Below are positions 35,140 through 44,145 of a stretch of 64,000 bases of DNA, piece after piece (the first letter of the stretch is position 1; the number at the start of each line of letters is the position of its first letter). The notes beneath the pieces were generated by a model. That model was not told the origin of the DNA, made no database searches, and saw only the letters and a list, made by a program, of their open reading frames with translations. Where the stretch lies: NCBI GenBank assembly GCA_947445035.1, contig CANFCK010000008.1, positions 1 to 64,000 of the forward strand, in the 5' to 3' direction. The stretch comes from Deltaproteobacteria bacterium. Lineage in GTDB: Bacteria > Myxococcota_A > UBA796 > SXON01. Position numbers and translations under genes: made by a program.

Positions 35140-36381
35140 ATGATAGCTGCGCGCGTGTCCGACGGGTATCTGGCCATCGCCCGCAAGTGGCGCCCACAAA
35201 CGCTCGAAGAGATGGCGGGGCAGTCGCACGTCACGCGCACCCTCGGGAACGCGCTGGCCAGTGGCCGCCTGCACCATGCGTTCTTGTTCACGGGTGCGCG
35301 CGGCGTCGGAAAGACCACGGCCGCTCGTGCGTTCGCACGCGCGCTCAACTGCATGGAGGGCGCGTCGCTCCAGCCGTGTGGTCAGTGCGCGCCGTGCAAA
35401 GAGATTCCGGTGGGCACCAGCCCCGACGTGATTGAGGTAGACGGCGCCAGCAACAACTCGGTCGAGGACGTCCGCGATCTGCGGGACGGCATCCGCTACC
35501 TACCCAACGCCGCGCGCTTCAAGATCTACATCATCGATGAAGTTCACATGCTGTCAAAGGGGGCGTTCAACGCGCTCCTCAAGACGCTGGAGGAGCCGCC
35601 GCCCCACGTGAAGTTCATCTTCGCGACCACCGAGGCGAACAAGATCCCGGAGACGATCCTCAGTAGGGTTCAGCGGTTCGATTTCAAGCGCATTCCGCAG
35701 CCGGTGGTGGCGGAGCGCTTACGACTCATCTGTGAGGCCGAGGGCGTGCAGATCAGCGACGGATCGCTCCGCATGATCGCTCGTGCGGGCGAGGGTTCCA
35801 TGCGGGACAGCCAAAGCCTGCTGGATCAGGTGATCAGCTTCGGCGGGATGGCCCCGGCCGACGCCCAGGTCGTCGACATTCTCGGGTTGGTGGACCGGCG
35901 CATGTTGTACGACATGCTGGAGGGGATGTTGGGTTCGGACGCGCCGCGCTGTCTCGACGCGATCGCGGAAGTCTATGAACGCGGCTACGAGATGGGTCAG
36001 TTCACCAGTGAGCTCCTCGAGTTGGTTCGTGACGCCGCGCTGGTCGCGCTCTCGGCTACGGCGGTCCGCCACATGGACGCGCCTGAGGAGGAACGGGAAC
36101 GGTTGGGTCACGTCGCTGCTGGCGTGCCGGCCGAGCAGTTGGCCCGCACCTTCCACGTGCTCTTGGAGGTCCACGATCAGGTCGCCCGCGCTTCCCGTCC
36201 AAGGATGGTGCTGGAGATGGCGGTCGCGCGGCTGGTGGCGATCCGGCCGGCCGAGGCCGTCGGTCCGTTGGTGGAGCGCCTCGCCGACCTGGAACGGCGC
36301 CTCCGCGGCGCCGGCGCCGCCCCAACACGACCCCGCGGGCGCGAGCCCGGCGACGATCCGGAGGGCGAGAGGCGAGGGTGA
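35140..36381 (+). CDS. dnaX: DNA polymerase III clamp-loader subunit, gamma-length DnaX
   Basis: 413 aa. Walker A is FTGARGVGKTTAARAFARAL, the zinc site has CGQCAPC with an upstream Cys in ALNCMEGASLQPC, Walker B is YIIDEVHMLSKGAF, the sensor I region FIFATTEANKIPETILSR, then the lid and collar domains. It stops (…GEGERRG-like end, REPGDDPEGERRG) where gamma would end; the tau C-terminal part is a separate downstream frame starting at the overlapping GTG 36378. GTG 35155 (MSDGYLAIARKWRP) is an alternative start. Follows SRP RNA by 75 bp. Confidence 0.93.
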   Translation: MIAARVSDGYLAIARKWRPQTLEEMAGQSHVTRTLGNALASGRLHHAFLFTGARGVGKTTAARAFARALNCMEGASLQPCGQCAPCKEIPVGTSPDVIEVDGASNNSVEDVRDLRDGIRYLPNAARFKIYIIDEVHMLSKGAFNALLKTLEEPPPHVKFIFATTEANKIPETILSRVQRFDFKRIPQPVVAERLRLICEAEGVQISDGSLRMIARAGEGSMRDSQSLLDQVISFGGMAPADAQVVDILGLVDRRMLYDMLEGMLGSDAPRCLDAIAEVYERGYEMGQFTSELLELVRDAALVALSATAVRHMDAPEEERERLGHVAAGVPAEQLARTFHVLLEVHDQVARASRPRMVLEMAVARLVAIRPAEAVGPLVERLADLERRLRGAGAAPTRPRGREPGDDPEGERRG

Positions 36382-36860
36382 TTGGGGCGGGTCCGACCCC
36401 ACCGGCCGCGCCCCCCCAGCCCCCCACCCTGGACGCCGTCTGGGCGCGGGTCTTGGCCGCCCTCCCGGAATCCGAGCGCGTGGCGGTCCACGACGTGACG
36501 GTCCCGCTCGCTGTCGTCGACAGCACGTTCCGGGTTGGCGTGCGCAAGGAGCTCTGGCGCGCGCGGGTGCGCGAGCAGCTCGGGCGCGTCGATCTCGCGT
36601 CGATTCTACCGGGCCTCCAGCGCGTTGAGGTCGCGGTGGTGAAGGAGGCAGGCAGCACCGGTCGCGAGGTGATCACGGCGACGGACATCGAGCGTCGAGC
36701 GGCCGCGCGAGCCGCGGCCGAGGCTTCCGAGCCCATCCGCAAGTTGATGGCGATGTTCGACGCAGAGTTGGAGGAGGTGACGCCGGCGGTGGAGCCCGGC
36801 GCCCACGACGTCCCGGGGGTGGTTGAGGACGCCCCCGACGATTACCCGGCGGTCCACTGA
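36378..36860 (+). CDS. Separate DnaX tau C-terminal-like protein
   Basis: 160 aa starting at GTG 36378 within the dnaX stop (GTGA), one base back in frame. After a Pro-rich start (PTPPAAPPQPP) it has LDAVWARVLAALPESERV, VPLAVVDSTFRVGVRKELW and then LMAMFDAELEEVTPA. This arrangement resembles the C-terminal tau domain of many bacterial DnaX proteins, which binds the polymerase alpha subunit, including the final short helix and F(D/G)xExxEV strand. The assignment is by pattern, not alignment. ybaB, usual between dnaX and recR, is absent. Confidence 0.6.
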   Translation: MIGAGPTPPAAPPQPPTLDAVWARVLAALPESERVAVHDVTVPLAVVDSTFRVGVRKELWRARVREQLGRVDLASILPGLQRVEVAVVKEAGSTGREVITATDIERRAAARAAAEASEPIRKLMAMFDAELEEVTPAVEPGAHDVPGVVEDAPDDYPAVH

Positions 36861-37441
36861 TGGATGCCCTTCGCCGCGCCGTCTCCCAGCTCGCCCGTTT
36901 CCCGGGTGTCGGCGAAAAGACGGCGCAACGCTACGCATATTGGCTGCTGCGCCAGCCTCCCGAGGTCGCCGACGCGCTCGCTGACGCCATCCGCGACCTC
37001 CGCGTCGGCATCCGCGAGTGCGAGGCATGCTGCGACCTCACCGATGTCAGCCCGTGCCGGCGTTGCAGCGACGCCCATCGTGACGCTACGATGCTCTGCG
37101 TGGTCGAGCGGCCGCAGGACATAGCGGTCATCGACGGGTCGGGGGAGTTTCGCGGGCGCTACCACGTGATGCACGGGGCGCTGTCTCCTCTTGACGGCGT
37201 CGGACCGGCGCAGTTGCGGCTCCGCGAGCTCGTCTCCCGCCTGTCCGGGGTAACGGAGGTGATCCTGGCGACGGACCCCGATGTTGAGGGCGACACCACG
37301 GCGTTGTATGTGGCGAACCTGCTCAAGCCGTTGGGAGTGAAGGTGACGCGGCTGGCGCACGGCGTCAGCGTGGGGACCGCGATCGAATACGCCGACCGGG
37401 TGTCGCTGGCACGTGCGCTCGAAGGGCGTCGCGAGATTTAG
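36860..37441 (+). CDS. recR: Recombination mediator RecR
   Basis: A 193-aa RecR, loading RecA with RecFO at gaps. The N-terminal helix-hairpin-helix has LARFPGVGEKTAQRYAYWLL, the zinc finger has four Cys (CEACCDLTDVSPCRRC), and the Toprim domain has VVERPQDIAVID, RYHVMHGALSPLDGVGP and ILATDPDVEGDTTALYV. ATG 36860 overlaps the upstream stop by one base. uvrB converges from the other strand 4 bp after its stop. Confidence 0.96.
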   Translation: MDALRRAVSQLARFPGVGEKTAQRYAYWLLRQPPEVADALADAIRDLRVGIRECEACCDLTDVSPCRRCSDAHRDATMLCVVERPQDIAVIDGSGEFRGRYHVMHGALSPLDGVGPAQLRLRELVSRLSGVTEVILATDPDVEGDTTALYVANLLKPLGVKVTRLAHGVSVGTAIEYADRVSLARALEGRREI

Positions 37442-37445
37442 GCGT

Positions 37446-39443
37446 TCATCCAGCCTTGATGAGCAGCTCTTCCAGCCCGCGCACCCGGTCGCGCAGCTCG
37501 GCCGCGCGCTCGAAGTCGAGCCTGGCGGCGGCGGCGCGCATCTCGCCGCGAAGGCGTTGAATCGCGATCGGGAGCGCTTCCAAGGTCATCTCGGGCAGCT
37601 CGGCCGCTTCTTCTTTGTCCTTCGGCACCTTGACGTAGTCGGCGTCGAGGATCGCCGCGAGCGGAGAGTCGAAGCTCTTGATGATCGTCGTGGGCGTGAT
37701 CCCGTGCGCTTCGTTGTGCGCCATCTGTTTCACGCGTCGTCGTTCGGTTTCCCCGATCGCCAGGTGCATCGAGGGGGTGACTTTGTCCGCGTACAACGTC
37801 ACCCGACCCTCCGCGTTGCGCGCGGCACGGCCGATGGTCTGGATGAGTGAGGTGCCGCTCCGCAAGAACCCTTCCTTGTCGGCGTCCATCACGCAGACCA
37901 AGGCCACTTCTGGTAGGTCCAGCCCTTCTCGCAGAAGGTTGATGCCGACCAGCACGTCGAAGCCGCCCTGCCGCAGCTCGCGGAGGATCTGCATCCGTTC
38001 GAGGGTGTCGATGTCGCTGTGCAGGTATTTCACCCGTACGCCCAGCTCGCGGTAGTAGTCTGTCAGCTCCTGGGCCATTCGTTTAGTGAGCGTCGTGACC
38101 AGTACCCGCCAGCCGGCGGCGACCACCGTTCGGATCTGGCCCAGACAGTCATCGACCTGATTGGAGGCCGGCCGCACGTCCACGACCGGGTCCAGCAGGC
38201 CCGTGGGCCGGATCACCTGCTCGGCTACGACGCCGTAGGCCTTTTCGAGCTCGTACTTGGCCGGGGTGGCGCTGACGTAAACCACCCGGTCGATGCGCCC
38301 TTCGAACTCGGCGAACGTGAGCGGGCGATTGTCGAGCGCCGACGGGAGGCGAAACCCGAACTTGACCAAGGTTTCTTTCCGGGCTCGGTCGCCGTGGTAC
38401 ATCCCCCCGACCTGAGGTACCGACGCATGGCTTTCGTCGATGACGATGAGCCATTCCGCCGGAAAGTACTCGAGGAGCGTCGGCGGCGGGTCGCCCGGCG
38501 GCCGCCCGGTCAGGTGCTTGCTGTAGTTTTCGATGCCGCTGCAAAAGCCCATCTGCTCGATCATCTCGAGGTCGAAGCTGGTGCGCTGCTCCAGACGCTG
38601 CGCTTCGAGCAACAGCCCAGCGCCCTGGAGTTCGGTCAGCCGCAAGAGCAGCTCGGTCCGGATGCTCTCGATCGCCTTGTCGAGCTTCTCGCGCGGCGTG
38701 ACGTAGTGACTCGCGGGGTAGATACATACTTTTTCGAGGTTTTCCAACCGCGTGCCGCGCAGCGGGTCGAAGACGCGCAGTGCCTCGATCTCGTCGCCGT
38801 ACAGCTCGATTCGGATCGCCCGTTCACTCTCGTGCGCGGGCACGACCTCGACGACGTCACCGCGGGCGCGAAAGGTCCCACGATGAAGATCGGCGTCATT
38901 CCTTTGGTATTGTAGCTCGACCAGCCGTGCCAGCAGGTCCTTGCGACGGATGGTCTGCCCCGGCACCAACTGCAAAAGCATCCCGTCGTACGCCTCGGGT
39001 GAGCCGAGCCCGTAGATGCAGGAGACACTCGCGACGATGATGACGTCGTTGCGCTCCAAAAGTGATCGAGTCGCCGCGTGACGGAGCTTGTCGATATGAT
39101 CGTTGATGAGGCTGTCTTTTTCGATGTACGTGTCCGAAGACGGGATGTACGCCTCGGGCTGGTAGTAGTCGAAATAGGACACGAAGTACTCGACGGCGTT
39201 TTCGGGAAAGAGCTTCTTCATCTCCCCGTACAGCTGCGCCGCCAGCGTCTTGTTGTGCGCTAGGAGCAGGGTCGGCCGGTTCCATTGGGCGATGACGTGG
39301 GCCATCGTAAAGGTCTTGCCGGTGCCCGTGGCGCCGAGGAGGACCTGGTGCTTGAGACCCTGCTGTAAACCTGACACCAGCTGTGCGATCGCGGTCGGTT
39401 GGTCTCCGGCGGGTTCGTACTCGCTGGCTAGCTTGAACGGCAC
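37446..39443 (-). CDS. uvrB: Excinuclease ABC subunit B
   Basis: A 665-aa DNA-repair helicase that verifies damage for UvrC. Walker A is [17 protein letters not shown], the beta-hairpin [41 protein letters not shown], the motif [26 protein letters not shown] region and the C-terminal UVR motif [19 protein letters not shown]. The start is GTG 39443 with an AGGGGG site. A LexA-like palindrome 26 bp upstream suggests SOS control. Confidence 0.97.
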   Translation of the reverse strand: MPFKLASEYEPAGDQPTAIAQLVSGLQQGLKHQVLLGATGTGKTFTMAHVIAQWNRPTLLLAHNKTLAAQLYGEMKKLFPENAVEYFVSYFDYYQPEAYIPSSDTYIEKDSLINDHIDKLRHAATRSLLERNDVIIVASVSCIYGLGSPEAYDGMLLQLVPGQTIRRKDLLARLVELQYQRNDADLHRGTFRARGDVVEVVPAHESERAIRIELYGDEIEALRVFDPLRGTRLENLEKVCIYPASHYVTPREKLDKAIESIRTELLLRLTELQGAGLLLEAQRLEQRTSFDLEMIEQMGFCSGIENYSKHLTGRPPGDPPPTLLEYFPAEWLIVIDESHASVPQVGGMYHGDRARKETLVKFGFRLPSALDNRPLTFAEFEGRIDRVVYVSATPAKYELEKAYGVVAEQVIRPTGLLDPVVDVRPASNQVDDCLGQIRTVVAAGWRVLVTTLTKRMAQELTDYYRELGVRVKYLHSDIDTLERMQILRELRQGGFDVLVGINLLREGLDLPEVALVCVMDADKEGFLRSGTSLIQTIGRAARNAEGRVTLYADKVTPSMHLAIGETERRRVKQMAHNEAHGITPTTIIKSFDSPLAAILDADYVKVPKDKEEAAELPEMTLEALPIAIQRLRGEMRAAAARLDFERAAELRDRVRGLEELLIKAG

Positions 39444-39469
39444 GTGCGCCCCCTAATCCGCCGCCATAC

Positions 39470-39485
39470 CTGAACGCAAGTTCAG
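39470..39485 (-). promoter_or_regulatory. LexA-like operator upstream of uvrB
   Basis: CTGAACGCAAGTTCAG is a perfect 6-bp inverted repeat with 4-bp centre. It contains GAAC-N4-GTTC, the core of the LexA box in Gram-positives and close to the CTRHAMRYBYGTTCAG-type box described for Myxococcus. On the - strand it lies just before TATGGC (39468-39463), a possible -10, and 26 bp before the uvrB start, a position suited to repression. Confidence 0.6.
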
Positions 39486-39492
39486 TGTGCGG

Positions 39493-40641
39493 TCACGGCT
39501 TGGTGTACGACGCGCCGTCGCTGAGCACGATGCCGTAGAAGCTGCCGCGGTCGCCAGGGTCGGAGATGTAGAGGTGGTCGGCCACGTTGGTCCCGTGCAC
39601 GATCCGCCACACCGTCTGATACTCGCCCGCCGACGCGGTCACGTAGAACTCCGGCCGGGTGTCGTCCGACGCATCGACCGCGAGCATAAACGGAGTCCAG
39701 TCCTCGTCGCTCCAGGAGTCCTGCATCTCCCACGTGGTCGTCGCCATGTCGAACTTCACCACGCCGTACGACCCGGCGTTGAAATCGAACGCGGGCGCGT
39801 ACCAGTTGCCGTCGTCGCCGTGGGACCCGCTCAGGGTGTAGATGGCCGGTGCGTCGAAGTTGGGCATCACCTGGAAAGTGAACCCTTCGTCCGGATGATA
39901 GGTCGCAAAACCGCCGTAGATGTCGAAGACTCCGACCGTTCCGGTCAGGGGGTCGGAAGCCAGGCCTAGCCCGAAGAACTCCTCCTCCGCGTTCCATGAC
40001 GCCAATTGGGTGAGGGTTCCGTCGCGAGTGACTGTGGCGAGTTGGTCGCCGAAGACGACGTAGATAGTCCCGTCTGGGGTGACGGTGACGCCGTAGGGCG
40101 GGAACTTGTACACCTCGGTATCGCTGAAGTCGGCGAACTGGGTACACGTGCCTTTGCCATCCACGTGTGCCAGGTAGGCGAGGCCGTCGTTGATGATCCA
40201 CTCGTCGGCCACCTGGGCACCGTCGGTCACGACGTGGTCGAGGAAGAAGGGCGCACAGGGCGAGATCGAAAGGTCGGCCTCAACTCGCCCGATGGTGTCG
40301 AACGTCAACAGGTGGCCGGCGCCGCTGGACTCCACCCAGGCGACCTCAAGCCCGGAGAAGTTCTCGTCGACCTTGCCGTCGCAGTCGTTGTCCAGGTCGT
40401 CGCTGTCGTCTTCGTCCCGCGCGGGGGAAACACGGGGATTGGCGTCGTCGCAATCGCCCTGCTCCGGAGAGAAGCCGTCGTCGTCTTGGTCGGCGTCGGT
40501 GTCGCCGCTGGTGTCGACACTGGTGTCGATGCCGCCGTTGTCAGTGTCCCCGGCGGTGTCTTTCGGGCCCACGCCGAAGCCGGTGTTGACCTCGTCGCAA
40601 GCGACAAGCAGGCAGAGGATGGGAAGCGTGCGCAGGGTCAT
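39493..40641 (-). CDS. MopE-type lipoprotein with beta-propeller-like body
   Basis: 382 aa. Start at ATG 40641 gives MTLRTLPILCLLVACDEVNT, a signal peptide with lipobox LVAC; the open frame runs 58 codons further upstream but is basic and overlaps the divergent gene. After an Asp/Thr-rich linker (GDTDNGGIDTSVDTSGDTD) it has two DxDxDG-type metal-binding units (DADQDDDGFSPEQGDCDD, DLDNDCDGKVDENF). The rest (about 115-382) is a repeat-rich beta domain (GVTVTPDGTIYVVFGDQLA). Probably surface exposed; function unknown. Confidence 0.75.
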   Translation of the reverse strand: MTLRTLPILCLLVACDEVNTGFGVGPKDTAGDTDNGGIDTSVDTSGDTDADQDDDGFSPEQGDCDDANPRVSPARDEDDSDDLDNDCDGKVDENFSGLEVAWVESSGAGHLLTFDTIGRVEADLSISPCAPFFLDHVVTDGAQVADEWIINDGLAYLAHVDGKGTCTQFADFSDTEVYKFPPYGVTVTPDGTIYVVFGDQLATVTRDGTLTQLASWNAEEEFFGLGLASDPLTGTVGVFDIYGGFATYHPDEGFTFQVMPNFDAPAIYTLSGSHGDDGNWYAPAFDFNAGSYGVVKFDMATTTWEMQDSWSDEDWTPFMLAVDASDDTRPEFYVTASAGEYQTVWRIVHGTNVADHLYISDPGDRGSFYGIVLSDGASYTKP

Positions 40642-40666
40642 CGGAGCAGTATATCGTTGCCGGACG
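40642..40666. promoter_or_regulatory. 25-bp divergent promoter with overlapping -10 elements
   Basis: AGTATATC contains TATATC on the + strand (40650-40655) and, sharing four bases, TATACT on the - strand (40653-40648), a good -10 match. The - strand element lies six bases before the lipoprotein ATG; the + strand one eleven bases before the Nudix ATG. Both imply very short or no 5' leader. No clear -35 is visible. Confidence 0.5.
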
Positions 40667-41212
40667 ATGCTCCGCGCCCCCCCCCTCCGGTCCTTCCTAC
40701 AACGGTTTGTCCCCGCCGACGCCACCGAGGCAGCGCACCGCGCCGCGATGCTCTCGCTCGCCGATGCGCCGGGCGACGCCTTCGCGCGAGACCACTTCGT
40801 TCCTGGCCATTTCACCGCCAGCGCCTTCGTGCTCTCTCCAGATGGTCAGGCGATATTGCTCATCTTCCACGAGAAGTTTCGGCGCTGGTTGCAACCGGGC
40901 GGCCACGTTGAGCCCCAGGACGTGGACCTTTTGGCGGCGGCGCTCCGTGAAGTGGAGGAGGAGACCGGTCTATCGGAGGTCGAGGTCCTCGGCGACGGTT
41001 GGTTCGATCTGGACGTCCACGACATCCCCGCGCGCAAAACTGAACCGGCGCACCAACACTTCGACGTTCGGGTGCTCCTCAAAGCACGGACGCTCGAGTT
41101 CGCCGCCGGATCGGACGCGTTGGCGGCCCGATGGGTGCCGTTGGCCGCGGCCCACGAGGTCGAAACGGACGAGTCGGTGCTGCGTGCAGTCCGCAAGCTC
41201 CGTTTGGGATAA
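40667..41212 (+). CDS. Nudix hydrolase
   Basis: A 181-aa Nudix-domain protein. The Nudix box is present as [20 protein letters not shown] followed by EETGL, with one extra residue between the first Gly and the REVEEETGL helix compared with the strict consensus, a variant common in this family. [16 protein letters not shown] and [12 protein letters not shown] complete the fold. Substrate unknown; it may clear a nucleoside or sugar diphosphate. ATG 40667 faces the lipoprotein gene across 25 bp. Confidence 0.85.
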   Translation: MLRAPPLRSFLQRFVPADATEAAHRAAMLSLADAPGDAFARDHFVPGHFTASAFVLSPDGQAILLIFHEKFRRWLQPGGHVEPQDVDLLAAALREVEEETGLSEVEVLGDGWFDLDVHDIPARKTEPAHQHFDVRVLLKARTLEFAAGSDALAARWVPLAAAHEVETDESVLRAVRKLRLG

Positions 41213-41220
41213 CGCGTCGC

Positions 41221-42135
41221 ATGGTGCGCTTCCCCGAGCCGTTGCGGGCCTCCGAGATTGCCGCGAAAGTGGCGGGAGTTCTCAACGGTTCGGACCCGCT
41301 CCTATCGGGCGTGGCCCCGCTTTCAGAGGCCGGCTCCAACGAGTTAGCCTATCACGACCGTGGACCCGTCGCGCTCTGTGGCGCGCTGCTCACCCGCGTT
41401 GCCATTCCCGGGCGCTCGACCATCGTGGTGGCCGACCCGCTGGCCGCGATGGCGCTTTTCTTGGCACTGACGTTTCCCGAGCCCACGCCAGCGCCCCGCA
41501 CGCCCGCAATTCACCCAGATGCGCGAATCCACCCGACCGCTGTACTGCACCCGGGGGTGGTGGTGGCCGCCGGGGTGGTGGTGGGTTCGGGTTCGATTCT
41601 CTACCCAAATGTCGTGCTTTATCCTGGTACATCGGTGGGTAGTCGCGTCCGGATCCATGCCGGTGCGGTGATCGGTGCCGATGGATTTCGTTTTCATGGC
41701 ACGCCGTCCGGGTTGGTCAAAGTTCCCCACGTTGGGGGGGTGACCATCGAGGACGACGTCGAGATCGGGGCGAACACCTGCATCGACCGCGCGATGCTCG
41801 GGGACACTCGCATCGGGCGCGGCGCCAAGATCGACAATGCGGTGCAGATTGGCCACAACTGCGTGATCGGCGCCGGCGCGGTCCTGGTGGCGCAGGTGGG
41901 GCTCGCGGGGTCGGTGACCATCGGCGCGGGGGCAGTCCTGGCGGGGCAGGTTGGTGTGAAGGATCACGTCAGCATCGGCGCCGGGGCCCGGATTGGCGCC
42001 CGATCGGCGGTGCACGGGGACGTGCCCGCTGGCGAGACCTGGCTAGGCGAACCCGCGCGCCCGGTGCGCGAAGCGATGCGGATCTATGCGGCGCTCCGGT
42101 ACCTGCCCGAGCTCGTGCGCACGCTGCGTCGGTAG
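41221..42135 (+). CDS. lpxD: LpxD-like UDP-3-O-acylglucosamine N-acyltransferase
   Basis: 304 aa. An N-terminal uridine-binding part (about 1-100) precedes a left-handed beta-helix of hexapeptide repeats ([38 protein letters not shown]). The catalytic-region motif [21 protein letters not shown], with the family His, and [15 protein letters not shown] are LpxD hallmarks. It adds the second acyl chain during lipid A synthesis, so the organism has an outer membrane with LPS. Slightly short for LpxD (~340 aa). ATG 41221 is 8 bp behind the Nudix gene. Confidence 0.88.
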   Translation: MVRFPEPLRASEIAAKVAGVLNGSDPLLSGVAPLSEAGSNELAYHDRGPVALCGALLTRVAIPGRSTIVVADPLAAMALFLALTFPEPTPAPRTPAIHPDARIHPTAVLHPGVVVAAGVVVGSGSILYPNVVLYPGTSVGSRVRIHAGAVIGADGFRFHGTPSGLVKVPHVGGVTIEDDVEIGANTCIDRAMLGDTRIGRGAKIDNAVQIGHNCVIGAGAVLVAQVGLAGSVTIGAGAVLAGQVGVKDHVSIGAGARIGARSAVHGDVPAGETWLGEPARPVREAMRIYAALRYLPELVRTLRR

Positions 42136-42197
42136 CGGTCTTTGTGGCGTGGCGTCGCCGATCGCGCGTTACGTTGGGGACCCCACCAGGGTCCTCC

Positions 42198-43658
42198 ATG
42201 GCACCCTCCGCCCCCCGACCACTCCCCTCCGTTCCCGTTCCCGCCTCCGACCAGGGCCCCGCCCGTCGGCACTGGACCGGGCTGACCATTGCGGTCGCCT
42301 GGGAGCTTGCCAGGGCCGTCTCCCGCGTGCGGCCGGCGCTGCTCGCGGCGGCGCGTGAACATGCCGCTTGGCGCATCCCGGAGGCGGCCGGCCTGGCCGA
42401 AACCGAGGCGATCGCGACGATGGCCACGAAAGAGTTCCTTGCGCGCCGTTCGTCGGCCTACCGCCGATGGCAAGCCGACCCGGACCTCGACGTGCTCCCC
42501 GACCCCCGTTGGCGGCAGGCTGTCGTCGAGACGGCGACCCCGCTGCACGAAGCCGTGTTTCGCCTCCATTATGGCGATGGTGTCCCGCTTGAAGAGCTTC
42601 CGTCGCGACTGAAGGTCGACCTCAGCTGGCTGCGGCCCGCGCGCGAGGCCGTACGCGAGCTCGTGAAGGTGATCGTCGCGGAGGATGGCGTGACGACGGA
42701 GGGTTGGGAGCCGGCCAGGCTCGATCGGCTCGTGACCCGCGTGGCCCTTGCCGCCGCCGACCGTTGTCCGGGTCCGGGGGGGCTCGCCACCGAGAGCGGC
42801 CGTGCCCACGGCGAGTCGTGCCCGCGTTGTGGGCGGGCCCTGCGCCTGATTCGTGAGGGTGTGCTCTCGCCAGGAGACCTTTTCGCGCCCGACGGGCCGG
42901 TGCCGCCGGCCAACAGCGTGCTGACGCTGGTCCACCTGCATCCCGACTCGCGCAAGCACAGCCGCGCCCTGGTTCGGGCCTTGCCTGCCGCGGTGCGGGT
43001 CGCAGACGACCAGTTCGTGTATGCCCACGACGATGCCGCCGATGCGGCCCTGCGGGAACTCGCTGAAAGCGGGACGCCGCCTCGCTCACAGCTGCGCATC
43101 GCTCGGGGCTCGGTACCGGGACGCATCGTCGATGGCGTTGTGCTGGGCAGGGCGTTTGAGAGCCTGCACGACGCCGTCCAGCTGCTCCCGTGGGGCGAGG
43201 TCCGAGGGGTGGAGCCCCTGCCGGATCCATTGCCGGAGCCGCCGTCGGCGGCGCGCTGGTGGGCGGTCGCGGGTCTGGTGGGCAGCCTGGCCCTTGGGGC
43301 GGCGGTCTTGGCGGCGCAGACGGTGGCTCCCGGGCCGGCCTGGGCGGTCGAGGCGTCCCGCGGGGCGGCGGGGGTGGTGTTCGTGGCCGACGAGGCGGCG
43401 TTCGTCGATGTGGTCGCGGTCGCGCCGGCGCACGGGGAGGTCGTGTTCCACAGCACCAGTGCTGCGGACAAGGCGGTCCTCGCCACCATGGACGGGCGCT
43501 ACCGGCTGCCAGTCGACGGGCGGCCCATCTTGATCATCGCCGCCGGCGTGCCGATGGGCGACACCGCCGACGTGGTGGCGGCTGCACGCGACATTGACGA
43601 CGTACGCGTCCGGTTGCGCAGTCGTTATCCAGAGGCCGGGATCGTCATTGTTCGTTAG
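42198..43658 (+). CDS. Membrane protein with sigma-region-4-like and zinc-finger segments
   Basis: 486 aa from ATG 42198 (a GTG 54 bp earlier is possible). Residues ~75-175 resemble a degenerate sigma factor: a helical part (AETEAIATMATKEFLARRSS) and PLHEAVFRLHYGDGVPLEEL then LKVDLSWLRPAREAVRELVK, similar to sigma-70 region 4. ESCPRCGRALRLI (about 211-223) is a possible zinc knuckle. One TM segment lies at about 355-377 (WAVAGLVGSLALGAAVLAAQ), followed by a ~110-residue exported domain (FHSTSAADKAVLATMDGRY). I do not know a named family with this layout; it may sense outside and act on transcription inside. Confidence 0.6.
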   Translation: MAPSAPRPLPSVPVPASDQGPARRHWTGLTIAVAWELARAVSRVRPALLAAAREHAAWRIPEAAGLAETEAIATMATKEFLARRSSAYRRWQADPDLDVLPDPRWRQAVVETATPLHEAVFRLHYGDGVPLEELPSRLKVDLSWLRPAREAVRELVKVIVAEDGVTTEGWEPARLDRLVTRVALAAADRCPGPGGLATESGRAHGESCPRCGRALRLIREGVLSPGDLFAPDGPVPPANSVLTLVHLHPDSRKHSRALVRALPAAVRVADDQFVYAHDDAADAALRELAESGTPPRSQLRIARGSVPGRIVDGVVLGRAFESLHDAVQLLPWGEVRGVEPLPDPLPEPPSAARWWAVAGLVGSLALGAAVLAAQTVAPGPAWAVEASRGAAGVVFVADEAAFVDVVAVAPAHGEVVFHSTSAADKAVLATMDGRYRLPVDGRPILIIAAGVPMGDTADVVAAARDIDDVRVRLRSRYPEAGIVIVR

Positions 43659-43677
43659 GGCTTGATACGCGGCGCGA

Positions 43678-44130
43678 ATGACCGTGACCCCGCTCGACAT
43701 TCTCCAGAAGCAGTTCGGTCCTGCGCGGCGTGGCGGCTACGAGCCGGCCGAAGTGCACACCTTCCTGGACAACGTGCGTGAAGCGCTCGAAGCGAGCTTG
43801 CGGGAGAGCCTCAAGCTCCGCGAAGCGCTGCTCGAGCGCGATCATGAGGTGGCGGGGATGCGCGCCGAGTCCGGCGAGATCAAAGAGGCGCTGGTTCTGG
43901 CAAGGCGACTGGCGGTCGACATGGACAACCATGCTCGTCGCGAAGCGGACCTCATCGTCGGCGAAGCGCGTCTGGAAGCCGAGCAGATCCTGGCGGCTAC
44001 CCGCGACGAAGAACGGCTTTTGCAGGAGCACATCATGCGCCTGCGCACCTCCCGCACCCACCACCTTTCCCAGATGCGCGCGTTCATCAACGCCCAGGGC
44101 CGCATCCTCGATGAGCTGGACCGTGAGTAA
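43678..44130 (+). CDS. DivIVA-domain protein
   Basis: 150 aa. The N-terminal DivIVA motif TPLDILQKQFGPARRGGYEP and AEVHTFLDNVREALE is followed by a long coiled coil (SLKLREALLERDHEVAGMRA, LEAEQILAATRDEERLLQEH) to the end. DivIVA-family proteins mark curved membranes and organise poles or septa. ATG 43678 is 19 bp after the preceding gene; no SD stands out. It is shorter than Firmicute DivIVA. Confidence 0.85.
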   Translation: MTVTPLDILQKQFGPARRGGYEPAEVHTFLDNVREALEASLRESLKLREALLERDHEVAGMRAESGEIKEALVLARRLAVDMDNHARREADLIVGEARLEAEQILAATRDEERLLQEHIMRLRTSRTHHLSQMRAFINAQGRILDELDRE

Positions 44131-44145
44131 GCGCGAGGCGTCCCC

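Noticed and set aside
36300-36381. Programmed -1 frameshift site at the end of dnaX
   Set aside because: No X-XXY-YYZ heptamer in the right phase is visible before the stop; the overlapping GTGA start is the simpler explanation, though slippage cannot be excluded.
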